Assembly (NCBI RefSeq): GCF_900182785.1
Contig: NZ_FXTS01000008.1
Coordinates: 62,001 to 126,000, forward strand
Source of the DNA: Oceanospirillum linum
Lineage (GTDB): Bacteria; Pseudomonadota; Gammaproteobacteria; Pseudomonadales; Halomonadaceae
Direction: 5' to 3'
Length of the DNA stretch: 64,000 bases
In this document: positions 7,187 to 15,588 of the stretch, in pieces
How the letters are laid out: the number at the start of each line of letters is the position of its first letter
Position numbering within the stretch: position 1 is the stretch's first letter
Translations under genes and position numbers: made by a program
Notes under the pieces: generated by a model
What the model saw: the letters and a program-made list of their open reading frames with translations, nothing else
Database searches by the model: none
What the model was told of the DNA's origin: nothing

Positions 7187-8473
7187 ATGACAGGTGTTTT
7201 GATGTTTGCAGCGGCTCTTGTACTGCTGCTTCTGGGCTTTCCTGTTGCCTTCACTTTTGGTGGGGTGGCACTGCTTTTCGGTGTCTTTTCCGAGGGCATG
7301 GAGATGTTTGCCTTTATGCCGTACCGTGTGATGAGCATCATGCAGAACACGGTAATGATGGCGATTCCGTTGTTTATCTTTATGGGACTGGTTCTACAGA
7401 AAACCCGTCTGGCAGAACAGTTGCTGGAATCCATGGGGACGTTGTTTGGCCGGGTGCGTGGCGGTATTGCGATCTCCACTATTCTGGTGGGTGCGCTACT
7501 GGCGGCTTCCACAGGCGTAGTGGGCGCTTCTGTTGTGGCCATGGGGCTTATTTCTCTGCCGGTGATGCTTAAATATCAGTACGATAAGCGCCTTGCCTGC
7601 GGAACCATCTGTGCTTCCGGCACTTTGGGCCAGATTATTCCACCGTCGATCATTCTGATTTTACTGGGTGATGTGATGGGGATTCCGGTCGGGGATCTTT
7701 TTCAGGCCGCAATCGGCCCAGGTCTTCTGCTGATCGCCGCTTATATCGTTTATATTCTGATTTATACCTGGCTGAAGCCAGAAGCAGCACCAGCAATGCC
7801 GATGGAAGAGGGTGTTGACCGTAAGGCTCTCTACCTTAAAGCGATTCGTGCCATCGTGCCGCCGCTGGCACTGATTCTGGTGGTTTTGGGCTCTATCTTT
7901 GGCGGTATAGCAACGCCAACTGAGTCTGCGGCACTGGGTGGTGCCGGTGCTGTTGTGCTGGCATTTTTCTATAAGCAATTCAGTTGGAAGATGATCTTCG
8001 ACAGCAGTATCGAAACCGTAAAAGTAACAGCGATGGTTTTTGCGATTCTGCTGGGTGCGACGGCGTTCTCCATGGCGTTCTCCTATACCGGTGGTGAAGA
8101 GGTCGTGGAAGAGTTGCTGCTCGGTCTGCCCGGAGAAAAATGGGGCTTCCTGGTACTCTCCATGCTGGTGATTCTGGTTTTGGGCTTCTTTATCGACTTT
8201 GTGGAAATTGCGTTCATTATTGTGCCGATTCTGGTGCCGATTGCTGAGATTCTGGGTATTAATATGACCTGGTTTGCGATCCTGATTGCGATGAACCTGC
8301 AGACCTCCTTCCTGACACCGCCCTTTGGCTTCAGTCTCTTTTACCTGAAGGGGGTGGCACCGGATGGTGTGACTACAATGGACATTTACAAGGGGGTTAT
8401 GCCGTTTATCGCCCTGCAGGTGCTCGTGTTGCTGGCGCTGCTGGTATTCCCTGAGTACCTGGGTTTTCAGTAA
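7187..8473 (+). CDS. TRAP transporter large permease subunit (DctM)
   Basis: DctM-family ion-coupled transporter of 428 residues with about 12 hydrophobic segments. Family marks are the N-terminal LLLGFPVAFTFGG, the segment GALLAASTGVVGASVVAMGL, the helical hairpin FGGIATPTESAALG and the C-terminal MNLQTSFLTPPFGFSLFYLKG, which help form the substrate and sodium sites in known TRAP structures. It moves the solute delivered by the TakP-like receptor across the inner membrane using an ion gradient. It is the last gene of the TRAP operon; a strong terminator follows after ~100 bp. Confidence 0.95.
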   Translation: MTGVLMFAAALVLLLLGFPVAFTFGGVALLFGVFSEGMEMFAFMPYRVMSIMQNTVMMAIPLFIFMGLVLQKTRLAEQLLESMGTLFGRVRGGIAISTILVGALLAASTGVVGASVVAMGLISLPVMLKYQYDKRLACGTICASGTLGQIIPPSIILILLGDVMGIPVGDLFQAAIGPGLLLIAAYIVYILIYTWLKPEAAPAMPMEEGVDRKALYLKAIRAIVPPLALILVVLGSIFGGIATPTESAALGGAGAVVLAFFYKQFSWKMIFDSSIETVKVTAMVFAILLGATAFSMAFSYTGGEEVVEELLLGLPGEKWGFLVLSMLVILVLGFFIDFVEIAFIIVPILVPIAEILGINMTWFAILIAMNLQTSFLTPPFGFSLFYLKGVAPDGVTTMDIYKGVMPFIALQVLVLLALLVFPEYLGFQ

Positions 8474-8577
8474 GTTGGTTTTTTAAGTTACGGCCGCAGG
8501 CTGTTTCTTATATGGCGTTATCTTTTGCATGGAAGAGCCTGTAAGGGTTCTGTTCCCTTCGCATCCGCAGTGATGCA

Positions 8578-8617
8578 CTGCCTTCTCTTCTGCCTCAGAA
8601 GAGAAGGCAGATTTTTT
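8578..8617 (+). terminator. Terminator of the TRAP operon
   Basis: Perfect 15-bp stem (8578-8592 with 8596-8610) and a 3-base loop, followed by A and a run of six T. This is a strong intrinsic terminator separating the TRAP operon from the downstream two-component genes. The rest of the gap 8474-8778 shows nothing else I can assign. Confidence 0.9.
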
Positions 8618-8778
8618 CTCAGCAACTAGCCTTATTTTGCTTCTCTTTGCCACAGAAACGATATTTATTGCATGTGTTGTCTTGCCTGCCGCTGGCTTAA
8701 TCCTGACAATAGTCTCTGTTTATCACCGTCATGTCGGCAGGATGCCCACTGAAAACTGGCTGGGGTTGTTCTGTCGTT

Positions 8779-10198
8779 ATGAGTCTGAAAACCAAAATTT
8801 TGCTGTTGGCGTTGGTACCTCTGGTGCTGGTGACCACCAGTATTACCCTGATCAGTGCGCAGCAGGTAAAAAGCCTGAGTGAGACTGAGATCGCTATCTT
8901 TGAGCACAACTTGCTTGAATCCAAGCGCACCGAACTTGAGCATTATGTCAGTCTGGCAATGAGTGGCATCTCACCCATTCTCCGGCAGACAGACCTCAGC
9001 GATGAAGAGGCTCAGCGTCAGGTGAAAGCCGTGCTGGATGCAATCACCTTTGGTTCCGATGGTTACTTTTTTGTCTATGACAATAATGGCGTTAATCTGG
9101 TGCACCCGATTCAGCCGGAACTGGTGGGGCGTGACCTGATCAATATGCAGGATACCCAGGGCGATTATGTGATTCAGCGCCTGTTGGAGCTGTCCCGCAA
9201 TGGCGGTGGTTATCACCACTATATGTGGAATAAACCTTCCAATGGCAAAGAATCAGAGAAAATCGGCTATGTTATCGAGCTGCCCCGCTGGCACTGGATG
9301 CTGGGTACTGGCCTGTATATTGATGATATCGCCGAAGAAGTGGCTAAAATTCGCCATGAGGTGAAACTGAATATTCGAAATACCTTCTTTACTGTTTTAG
9401 CTATCACCACGGTTACGGTTGGGTTGATCGTTGTGTTTGTGATTCTGTTTAATGTTCATGAGCATCGACTGGCGGATTCGCGACTGAAGGAACTGGTGCA
9501 TAAAACTGTGCAGTTCCAGGAGTCTGAGCGTCGCCGTTTTTCCCGTGAATTGCATGACGGGATCAATCAATTATTGGTGTCGGCCAAGTTTCGACTGGAG
9601 CTGGGAGCGGACAGTGTGGGTGATAAAAACCCTAAGGCTCAATCCCACCTGGCTAAAGCATCGGCGGTTATGAATGAAGCTATTCAGGAGATTCGTCGTA
9701 TTTCTCATGACCTGCGTCCCAGCGCCCTGGATGATCTGGGTTTGATCCCTGCGATGACCATGGTTCTTGATGAGTTTCGCTTGCGAACCGGTATTGAGGT
9801 CGAGCAGAATACCCCCCCCCTGCCGGATGCGCCTGCCAGAGGAGATTGAAACGACACTGTATCGTATTGTTCAGGAGGCCCTGACCAATGTTGAACGCCA
9901 CTCACGGGCGAAGCATCTGAAAGTGTCCACCGGTTGGCACCGGGACACATTCCACTTAACGGTGGTAGATGATGGGGTCGGTTTTAATGTGCGTGAACTG
10001 GTGGGTGGCGGTGGTATTGGCCTGCGAAATATGCAGGAGCGGGTGGAGTTTCTCTCCGGAGATTTTATTATTGAATCCGCACCTCGACAGGGAACCCTCG
10101 TCCGGGCGCAATTCCCGATGCACAGCTGGCAACCCTTGCTGATGCAGGAAAAGAGTAAGAGCAGCGATGATCCGCAGCCGACGACAATAACAGGTTGA
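8779..10198 (+). pseudogene. NarL-type sensor histidine kinase, frameshifted in a 9-C tract
   Basis: The reading frame from ATG 8779 encodes an N-terminal membrane helix (LLLALVPLVLVTTSITLI) and a periplasmic sCache_2 sensor domain (VLDAITFGSDGYFFVYDNNG ... LPRWHWMLGTGLYIDDI). A second helix (~195-220) and a HisKA_3 dimerisation box follow, with the phosphate-accepting His259 in RRRFSRELHDG. The frame then stops at 9849, just after nine C (9812-9820). Reading past the tract with one C fewer continues without a break to 10198. That restores the ATPase domain: N box RIVQEALTNVERHSRA, then DDGVGF and GGGIGLRNMQERVEF. With eight C the protein would have 472 residues. As given, the kinase lacks its catalytic domain. 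It stands directly before a matching response regulator and after the TRAP operon, so it probably senses the TRAP substrate or a related acid. Phase variation or a sequencing slip are both possible. Confidence 0.85.
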
Positions 10199-10258
10199 AA
10201 TATCTGCAGACCTGACCGGAATGCTCTGTTTTGACCGAGATAAGAATGGGACAACTCC

Positions 10259-10927
10259 ATGACTGAGCAAGCAAGCCTGTCCGATCATCCGAAATCGGCA
10301 TCGATTAAACTACTCCTGGTGGATGATCATCCTTTGGTGCGGGATGGGATTCGGGCCCGCTTTGAAGCGGATGACCTGATTGAGGTGATCGGTGAGGCTC
10401 AGAATGGTCAGCAGGCTCTGGATTTTGTAGAGCACCGGCGACCGGATGTTGTGCTGATGGATGTCAGTATGCCGGTGATGAATGGTTTAGAGGCTACCCA
10501 GCATCTGCGCAACCGCTATCCATCGGTTCCTGTACTTATTCTGAGTATGCATGACAGTCGTGAGTATATTCAGCAGCTGGTTCAGACCGGAGCGTCCGGC
10601 TATGTTTTAAAGGATGTGGGCTCTGATGAGCTGGTGCGGGCGATCCAGACCGTGCACCAGGGGGGAAGTTACTTCAGTGCCGGCGTATCCCGAGTATTGT
10701 TTCAGGGGCAACCGGATACTACGGAGCAAAAACAGGCTCTGACGCCCCGGGAAGAAACTGTTTTACGCTATTTGGCTGAAGGGAATAGCAATAAAGAGAT
10801 CGCCCGACAACTGGATATCAGCGTACGCACGGTGGAAACCCATCGACAGAATATTAAGCAGAAGCTGGATATCCATACCGCCGCAGGGTTAGCACGTTAC
10901 GCCGTTGAAGAGGGGCTGGTAAGCTGA
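10259..10927 (+). CDS. LuxR/NarL-family response regulator
   Basis: Two-domain regulator of 222 residues. The receiver domain (residues ~16-130) has the acidic pair D22-D23, the phosphoacceptor D68 in DVVLMDVSMPVMNG, Ser/Thr and Lys switch residues (ILSMHDS, GYVLKDV). The LuxR-type helix-turn-helix spans ~155-215 (LTPREETVLRYLAEGNSNKEIA ... VETHRQNIKQKL). It follows the NarL-type kinase gene by 60 bp and is its obvious partner. It probably controls the TRAP operon upstream, where a cluster of TACGTAG-like repeats is present; this is inference. If the kinase is inactive as sequenced, this regulator would lack its normal phosphate donor. Confidence 0.93.
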   Translation: MTEQASLSDHPKSASIKLLLVDDHPLVRDGIRARFEADDLIEVIGEAQNGQQALDFVEHRRPDVVLMDVSMPVMNGLEATQHLRNRYPSVPVLILSMHDSREYIQQLVQTGASGYVLKDVGSDELVRAIQTVHQGGSYFSAGVSRVLFQGQPDTTEQKQALTPREETVLRYLAEGNSNKEIARQLDISVRTVETHRQNIKQKLDIHTAAGLARYAVEEGLVS

Positions 10928-10970
10928 CGGATCAACCCCTCTGTCTTCTCTGCCAATATCATGGGGATAC

Positions 10971-11003
10971 AGAAAGGCCCTGATGATGTATCAGGGCCTT
11001 TCC
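10971..11003. terminator. Bidirectional terminator between regulator and MCP genes
   Basis: Stem GAAAGGCCCTGAT (10972-10984) with ATCAGGGCCTTTC (10990-11002) and a 5-base loop, between convergent genes. Short T-rich and A-rich flanks fit use in both directions. Confidence 0.8.
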
Positions 11004-11048
11004 GTTTGTAATTTTTCTGTGTTGGCGGGGTTCTGGTGACTGGGTTGG

Positions 11049-12647
11049 CTATCGGGTTTTAAAGCGACTGATCAGCTGATCCAGATCGCGAACCTCACTT
11101 TGAATTTCCTGGGTTGCGTTGACCACCAGCTGAGAGTCTGAGCGGGTTTGTTCGGCAACATCGGAGATACTGACGATACGTTGATCGATATCATCGGCGA
11201 CCTGGCTTTGCTCTTCTGCAGCTGTCGCGATCAGGGTGTTCATATTACTGATGGTATCCACAGCCCCGGCGATATGATTTAGTGCTTCTGAAGCCTGCTC
11301 CGCCTGCCCGACACTGCCCTTAGCCAGTGTTGAACTTTGCTGCATAGAGGTTACAGCGTTGCGGGATTCGTTTTGCAGGCGTTCAATTATCACCCGAATC
11401 TCCTCGGTGGATTCCTGTGTCCGCTGTGCCAATGTCCGTACCTCGTCGGCCACAACCGCGAATCCACGACCCTGTTCACCGGCTCGTGCAGCCTCAATAG
11501 CAGCATTTAGCGCCAGTAGGTTGGTTTGTTCAGCGATGCCGGTAATAACTTCCAGTACTTTGCCAATTTCACCGGACTCAGCTTCCAACCTATCCAGGAT
11601 CGCTGAAGTGCCATCCAGTTGTAGCGCCATATTATGAATCTGATCTACGGCTGTCTGCACGACGGAGATACCACTTCGAGCTTCATTATCCGCCGTTCTG
11701 GCGGCTTCTGCTGCCTGGGCTGCATTTTGTGCCACCTCATGAACCGTTGCGCTCATCTCATTCATAGCGGTGGCTACCTGGTCGATATCATTGTACTGGC
11801 GAACCACGCCAGCTTCTGCATCCGCAGTGGCTTTGGTAACGCTTTCACTATGTTCTGCTGTACGGGTGACAGCATTACGGGCATTGCAGACCAGTTCAGA
11901 TACCTGATCGATCATAGTGTTATAGGCCGTAAACATCTGGCCAACTTCATTATTGGTGTGATACACCATGAAGCGGTGGGTAAAATCACCACTGCCAACA
12001 TGAGTGAGGCGCTTCTGCAGGCGGGTGATGTTATCCATTAGCAGGCGCAGACCAAAGATTCGCCCCATCACCACCAGAAATACGATAAGAAGTACACAAA
12101 CAAAAGCGGTCATCAATTGGGTGCGGGTCTGCTCACTGGATGCCTGAGTCATCATGACGACCGCTTTATTCATTTCTTTAAGGATGTTAGATGAATCCTT
12201 TTGGATCTTTTTTTGCAGAGTATCACTTGGGCTGTCAGTGTACTGCAGAAGGATTTTGCTGTAACCAGACCACAGGTTTTCGACAATCTGCATCTGCGAA
12301 AGAATGGATGGATCTGTAGTTGGGTTCATTCCCTGAGCTTTGTTGCCGTTGATAATATCTTTATGGGATCTTTCGAAAAGTTGCATGGTTTTCTGCAGAG
12401 TGGATTTGTTTTCCACCTGACTGGCTACGAGCAGAGCCTCTTTTGCCATTTTCTGGCTCAGCATCCTTTGGCGGCCAGCGATATTAATTGTTTGAGGGTC
12501 GATTGCCATGCTCAGGTAGAGAAAAATGCCGGAGGCGATGGCAAGCATAAAAATCAGCGCGTAGGAGAGCAGAAACTGAGCATTAAGACTTTTAGCTCCG
12601 ATGGCACTCAATGTCATATCAATCAGTCTGGACAGTGAAGTGAACAT
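11049..12647 (-). CDS. Methyl-accepting chemotaxis protein with PilJ/NarX-like sensor domain
   Basis: Inner-membrane chemoreceptor of 532 residues. The first membrane helix is at ~25-47. The periplasmic part contains the type IV pili/NarX-like signature NIAGRQRMLSQKMAKEALLV (~57-76), a domain that in NarX binds nitrate and in other receptors small ligands. A second helix (~185-205) leads to a HAMP domain and a long signalling coiled coil. The highly conserved tip is EQTNLLALNAAIEAARAGE ... GFAVVADEVRTLAQRTQ (~375-415). It should control CheA activity and so swimming direction. It is a single gene with its own gap on both sides. Confidence 0.93.
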   Translation of the reverse strand: MFTSLSRLIDMTLSAIGAKSLNAQFLLSYALIFMLAIASGIFLYLSMAIDPQTINIAGRQRMLSQKMAKEALLVASQVENKSTLQKTMQLFERSHKDIINGNKAQGMNPTTDPSILSQMQIVENLWSGYSKILLQYTDSPSDTLQKKIQKDSSNILKEMNKAVVMMTQASSEQTRTQLMTAFVCVLLIVFLVVMGRIFGLRLLMDNITRLQKRLTHVGSGDFTHRFMVYHTNNEVGQMFTAYNTMIDQVSELVCNARNAVTRTAEHSESVTKATADAEAGVVRQYNDIDQVATAMNEMSATVHEVAQNAAQAAEAARTADNEARSGISVVQTAVDQIHNMALQLDGTSAILDRLEAESGEIGKVLEVITGIAEQTNLLALNAAIEAARAGEQGRGFAVVADEVRTLAQRTQESTEEIRVIIERLQNESRNAVTSMQQSSTLAKGSVGQAEQASEALNHIAGAVDTISNMNTLIATAAEEQSQVADDIDQRIVSISDVAEQTRSDSQLVVNATQEIQSEVRDLDQLISRFKTR

Positions 12648-12856
12648 GAGGTGGTTGTCCTTTTAGTGTTTATCCCGGCTTAGTGTTTTATCACGGCGGC
12701 TCATAGAGAGGCGCGGTCATCTGTAGTGGGTATTTTTATATGTTCTGCCGAGATTTTGCAGTCTCTGAAGCAGAGTCAACGGGCAATGGAAGGCTGCCAA
12801 TCAGCGCTAGTTTAGTGAAAACAGCATGCTCTGCAATACTCTTTTTGTAGCTAAAT

Positions 12857-13465
12857 TTAACGGTTTTTTGCTGAGAGCATAGCTGTGATTTTTCTTAGTC
12901 GTTCGGTAGAGGTATCGCACTCTAAGAGCTGCTGTTTATCAGGGTCCGGCAAGGGCAGCAGGTGGGCCAGGTTCAGGCTAACGCTTTTGGCATCCTGCAG
13001 GTTAAAGTGAAAATCACATTCTTTAGCCAGGGGATGGTGAGTGATCTCTTTGAGCAGGTCAGCCAGGTGCTGATGCTCAGGGCTGACCGGAGTGCTGTTT
13101 TCTTCCGGTAACCATTGGACTTCTGCCCGGATCAGTCCGTCACTTTCCTGAGCGGCTGCCATGACCCGAAAGCGCCGGAGTCCATCAATATTAAGGGCTA
13201 GGGTGTTGTCTGGCTGAGGGTACCAGTCAGAGATGAGTCCATAGGTTCCTATGCGTTCCTTCAATTGATCCAGCTGATCTTCAGAGGCTCTGACAGTAAG
13301 GCTTTCCATCTGAAAGAGAATCCCAAGTCCTTCATGGGCGGAGAGGCAGGTTTTCACCATACGTTCATAGCGGGGTTCCAGGACATTCAGCGCCATAAAA
13401 GTTTGCGGAAAAAGCACGCGCGGCATAACAACCAGAGATATGTGCTTGGGCAGGGCAGCTTCCAT
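12857..13465 (-). CDS. Stand-alone LON substrate-binding domain protein
   Basis: Protein of 202 residues made almost only of the N-terminal domain of Lon protease (ISLVVMPRVLFPQTFMALNVLEPRYERMV at its start, LINTER-like GLISDWYPQPDN in the middle). There is no ATPase or protease part. Such short LON-domain proteins occur widely in proteobacteria with unknown function; a role in recognising or presenting protein substrates is suggested by the domain but not shown. It lies between two chemoreceptor genes on the same strand, and a LonB-type protease gene stands ~2 kb away on the other strand; whether the two work together is open. Confidence 0.85.
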   Translation of the reverse strand: MEAALPKHISLVVMPRVLFPQTFMALNVLEPRYERMVKTCLSAHEGLGILFQMESLTVRASEDQLDQLKERIGTYGLISDWYPQPDNTLALNIDGLRRFRVMAAAQESDGLIRAEVQWLPEENSTPVSPEHQHLADLLKEITHHPLAKECDFHFNLQDAKSVSLNLAHLLPLPDPDKQQLLECDTSTERLRKITAMLSAKNR

Positions 13466-13598
13466 TGACTTTCTTCCTGATTATAGCTTTAGCTGAGTGG
13501 CGCTGATTAGTCAGAAGCGTAACCGACTTGTACCCGAAACTCAAAATACCCCTGGAAGCCTTATACATCCTTAACGTGCTGAAATACCGTTTTAAGCC

Positions 13599-15236
13599 TT
13601 AAACTTTGAACCTGTCTACCAGCTGCTTGAGCTCGCCGGCAAGGTGACTTAACTCATCACTGGCCTGACGTGTCTGATCTGCAGAGCTTGAACTGTCAGA
13701 TGACAGCCCCGCGATACTAACGACACTGGCGTTGATCTGTTCAGCCACCGCTGATTGCTGCTCAGCCGCACTGGCGATCTGACTGATCATATCATTGACC
13801 TGCAGCATGCCTTCTACCACCTCTTCCAGAACAGCCTGTGTTTCATCAGCACGCTCCATGGTGGTCTGTGTACTGGCCACACTGGTCTCCATGACGGTCA
13901 CCGCTTGCTTTGCTCCGGCCTGGAGTTGCTCGATCATCGTTTCAATCTCATGGGTGCTGTCCTGGGTGCGGCTGGCAAGGGTACGGACTTCATCGGCAAC
14001 AACGGCAAAGCCCCGGCCCTGTTCGCCGGCGCGGGCGGCTTCAATTGCAGCATTCAGGGCCAGCAGATTGGTCTGTTCAGCGATACTGCCAATAACATCC
14101 AGAACTGAGGCGATATTGTTTGCCTGTGCATCAAGCTGTTTAATCACATCGGTTGCATGACCGATTTCATCCGAAAGAGAGGTGATTGTTCGGGTTGTTG
14201 CATCGATATCATCTTTGCCTGTATGGGTCTTTTTTTCTGCACTGGAAGTGGTTTCGGCTGCGCTAATTGCGCTTTGAGCCACCTGATGGATCGTAGCCGC
14301 CATTTCGTTAACTGCGGTTGCCACCTGATCTGTCTCGGTTGTCTGGCGATGGATGGCTTCAGTGCTCAGGCTGGTGGCATGGCTAAGCTGGCTGGCAGCA
14401 GAAGCAACGCGGTCCGTTGAACTATCTACTTCCCTGATCACGGACTGAATCTGATCAACAAACAGGTTAAAGGAGCGTGCCAGCTGGCTCATTTCATCAT
14501 TCCCGTTGGCATTCAGTCGCAGGGTTAAATCGCCATCTCCCTGGCTGATGTTGCGCATGGCGCGATTTGTCTCGTCCATCGGCGTGATAATACTATTGGC
14601 GATCAGGAAGAGTACCAGTACGGTAATGGCAAGGCCGATGACGGCGATTGTCACCTGTGAACTGGCGGTATCCCAAAATGCCGACTCAACGTCATCAATA
14701 TAGACACCTGTACCTATGATCCAGCCCCAGGGTTTAAAACCTGCTACGTAGGACACTTTCTCCACCGGATCATCAAAGCCAGGTTTAGGCCATAAGTAGT
14801 CTTCGTTTCCTTTGCCTTTATCTCTGACGGTATCGACAAAACTCTGGAACAGACGCTTACCGTTAGGGTCTTCCAGTTTAGAAAGATTCTGGCCGTTCAG
14901 TTTGGGCTTAATCGGGTGCATCACCACAACTGCGTCCATATCGTTGATCCAGAAGTAGTCGTTATCTCCGTAACGAAGGGCCTCCAGGGTCGTAATTGCG
15001 CGCTGCTTTGCTTCGGTTTCTGTTTGCTGTCCCGCTTTGAATGCCCTGTATTCCTTCGTGACCACGCCGACAGCACTTTCTACAAGATGCTGGGTTTTGA
15101 TCTGCTTTTCCTGAACCTGCATTTTATAGGTCTGGCTTAGGGAGAAACTGACTAAAGCAACAATACTAAGTACAGCTGTGACCACAACCAGGATCATACG
15201 AGGCTTAATACCAATTGAGCGTAAAACTTGATTCAT
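13599..15236 (-). CDS. Methyl-accepting chemotaxis protein with sCache sensor
   Basis: Chemoreceptor of 545 residues. Membrane helix at ~12-32, then a periplasmic sCache_2 domain (TTLEALRYGDNDYFWINDMDA ... FKPWGWIIGTGVYIDDV, ~85-180), a domain class that often binds small organic acids. A second helix (~192-215), a HAMP domain (RNISQGDGDLTLRLNANGND) and the methylation/signalling coiled coil follow, with the tip EQTNLLALNAAIEAARAGE near ~390. Its sensor domain resembles the one of the TRAP-linked kinase at 8779, so a shared type of ligand is possible but unproven. Confidence 0.94.
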   Translation of the reverse strand: MNQVLRSIGIKPRMILVVVTAVLSIVALVSFSLSQTYKMQVQEKQIKTQHLVESAVGVVTKEYRAFKAGQQTETEAKQRAITTLEALRYGDNDYFWINDMDAVVVMHPIKPKLNGQNLSKLEDPNGKRLFQSFVDTVRDKGKGNEDYLWPKPGFDDPVEKVSYVAGFKPWGWIIGTGVYIDDVESAFWDTASSQVTIAVIGLAITVLVLFLIANSIITPMDETNRAMRNISQGDGDLTLRLNANGNDEMSQLARSFNLFVDQIQSVIREVDSSTDRVASAASQLSHATSLSTEAIHRQTTETDQVATAVNEMAATIHQVAQSAISAAETTSSAEKKTHTGKDDIDATTRTITSLSDEIGHATDVIKQLDAQANNIASVLDVIGSIAEQTNLLALNAAIEAARAGEQGRGFAVVADEVRTLASRTQDSTHEIETMIEQLQAGAKQAVTVMETSVASTQTTMERADETQAVLEEVVEGMLQVNDMISQIASAAEQQSAVAEQINASVVSIAGLSSDSSSSADQTRQASDELSHLAGELKQLVDRFKV

Positions 15237-15588
15237 AAATGACCCACTGTCGTTCTTAAATACTGACCGGATGGCAGCTCCATACGTTGCAATGAAAGAT
15301 GTGCTTTTTTCTTATCGTTGTTGCGGGTGTTTTATAAAACCCGGTATGGCAACGCGTTATCAGCACTGAGTATGCCCTGACAGGTGCGCAGAAAATCCAT
15401 GCTTTGTTATGCCGAGTTTATTTGATGTGGGGAAGCAGAGTTTAAATTTGTCAGACTTTTTTGCTACTGAGCCTTAGTCGTATGTACCTTTGAAAAAAAG
15501 ACATTTTCCTGCTTATTTTTGCAGGGTGCGCTGAGGCGGCTTGTATTGCATAATGTATTGATACAGCTTGCTTTTTAGGGAGAACTCA
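15237..15588. other. Divergent intergenic region
   Basis: A 352-bp gap between the minus-strand MCP and the plus-strand LonB-like gene. It must hold both promoters. I see no convincing sigma-28 element for the MCP and no repeat or small gene; only the AGGGA ribosome site at ~15577 before the protease start is clear. Confidence 0.4.

Noticed and set aside
15237..15588. Sigma-28 (flagellar) promoters ahead of the MCP genes
   Set aside because: GATAA-like -10 pieces occur upstream of some MCP genes, but the TAAA element is missing or at the wrong distance in each case.
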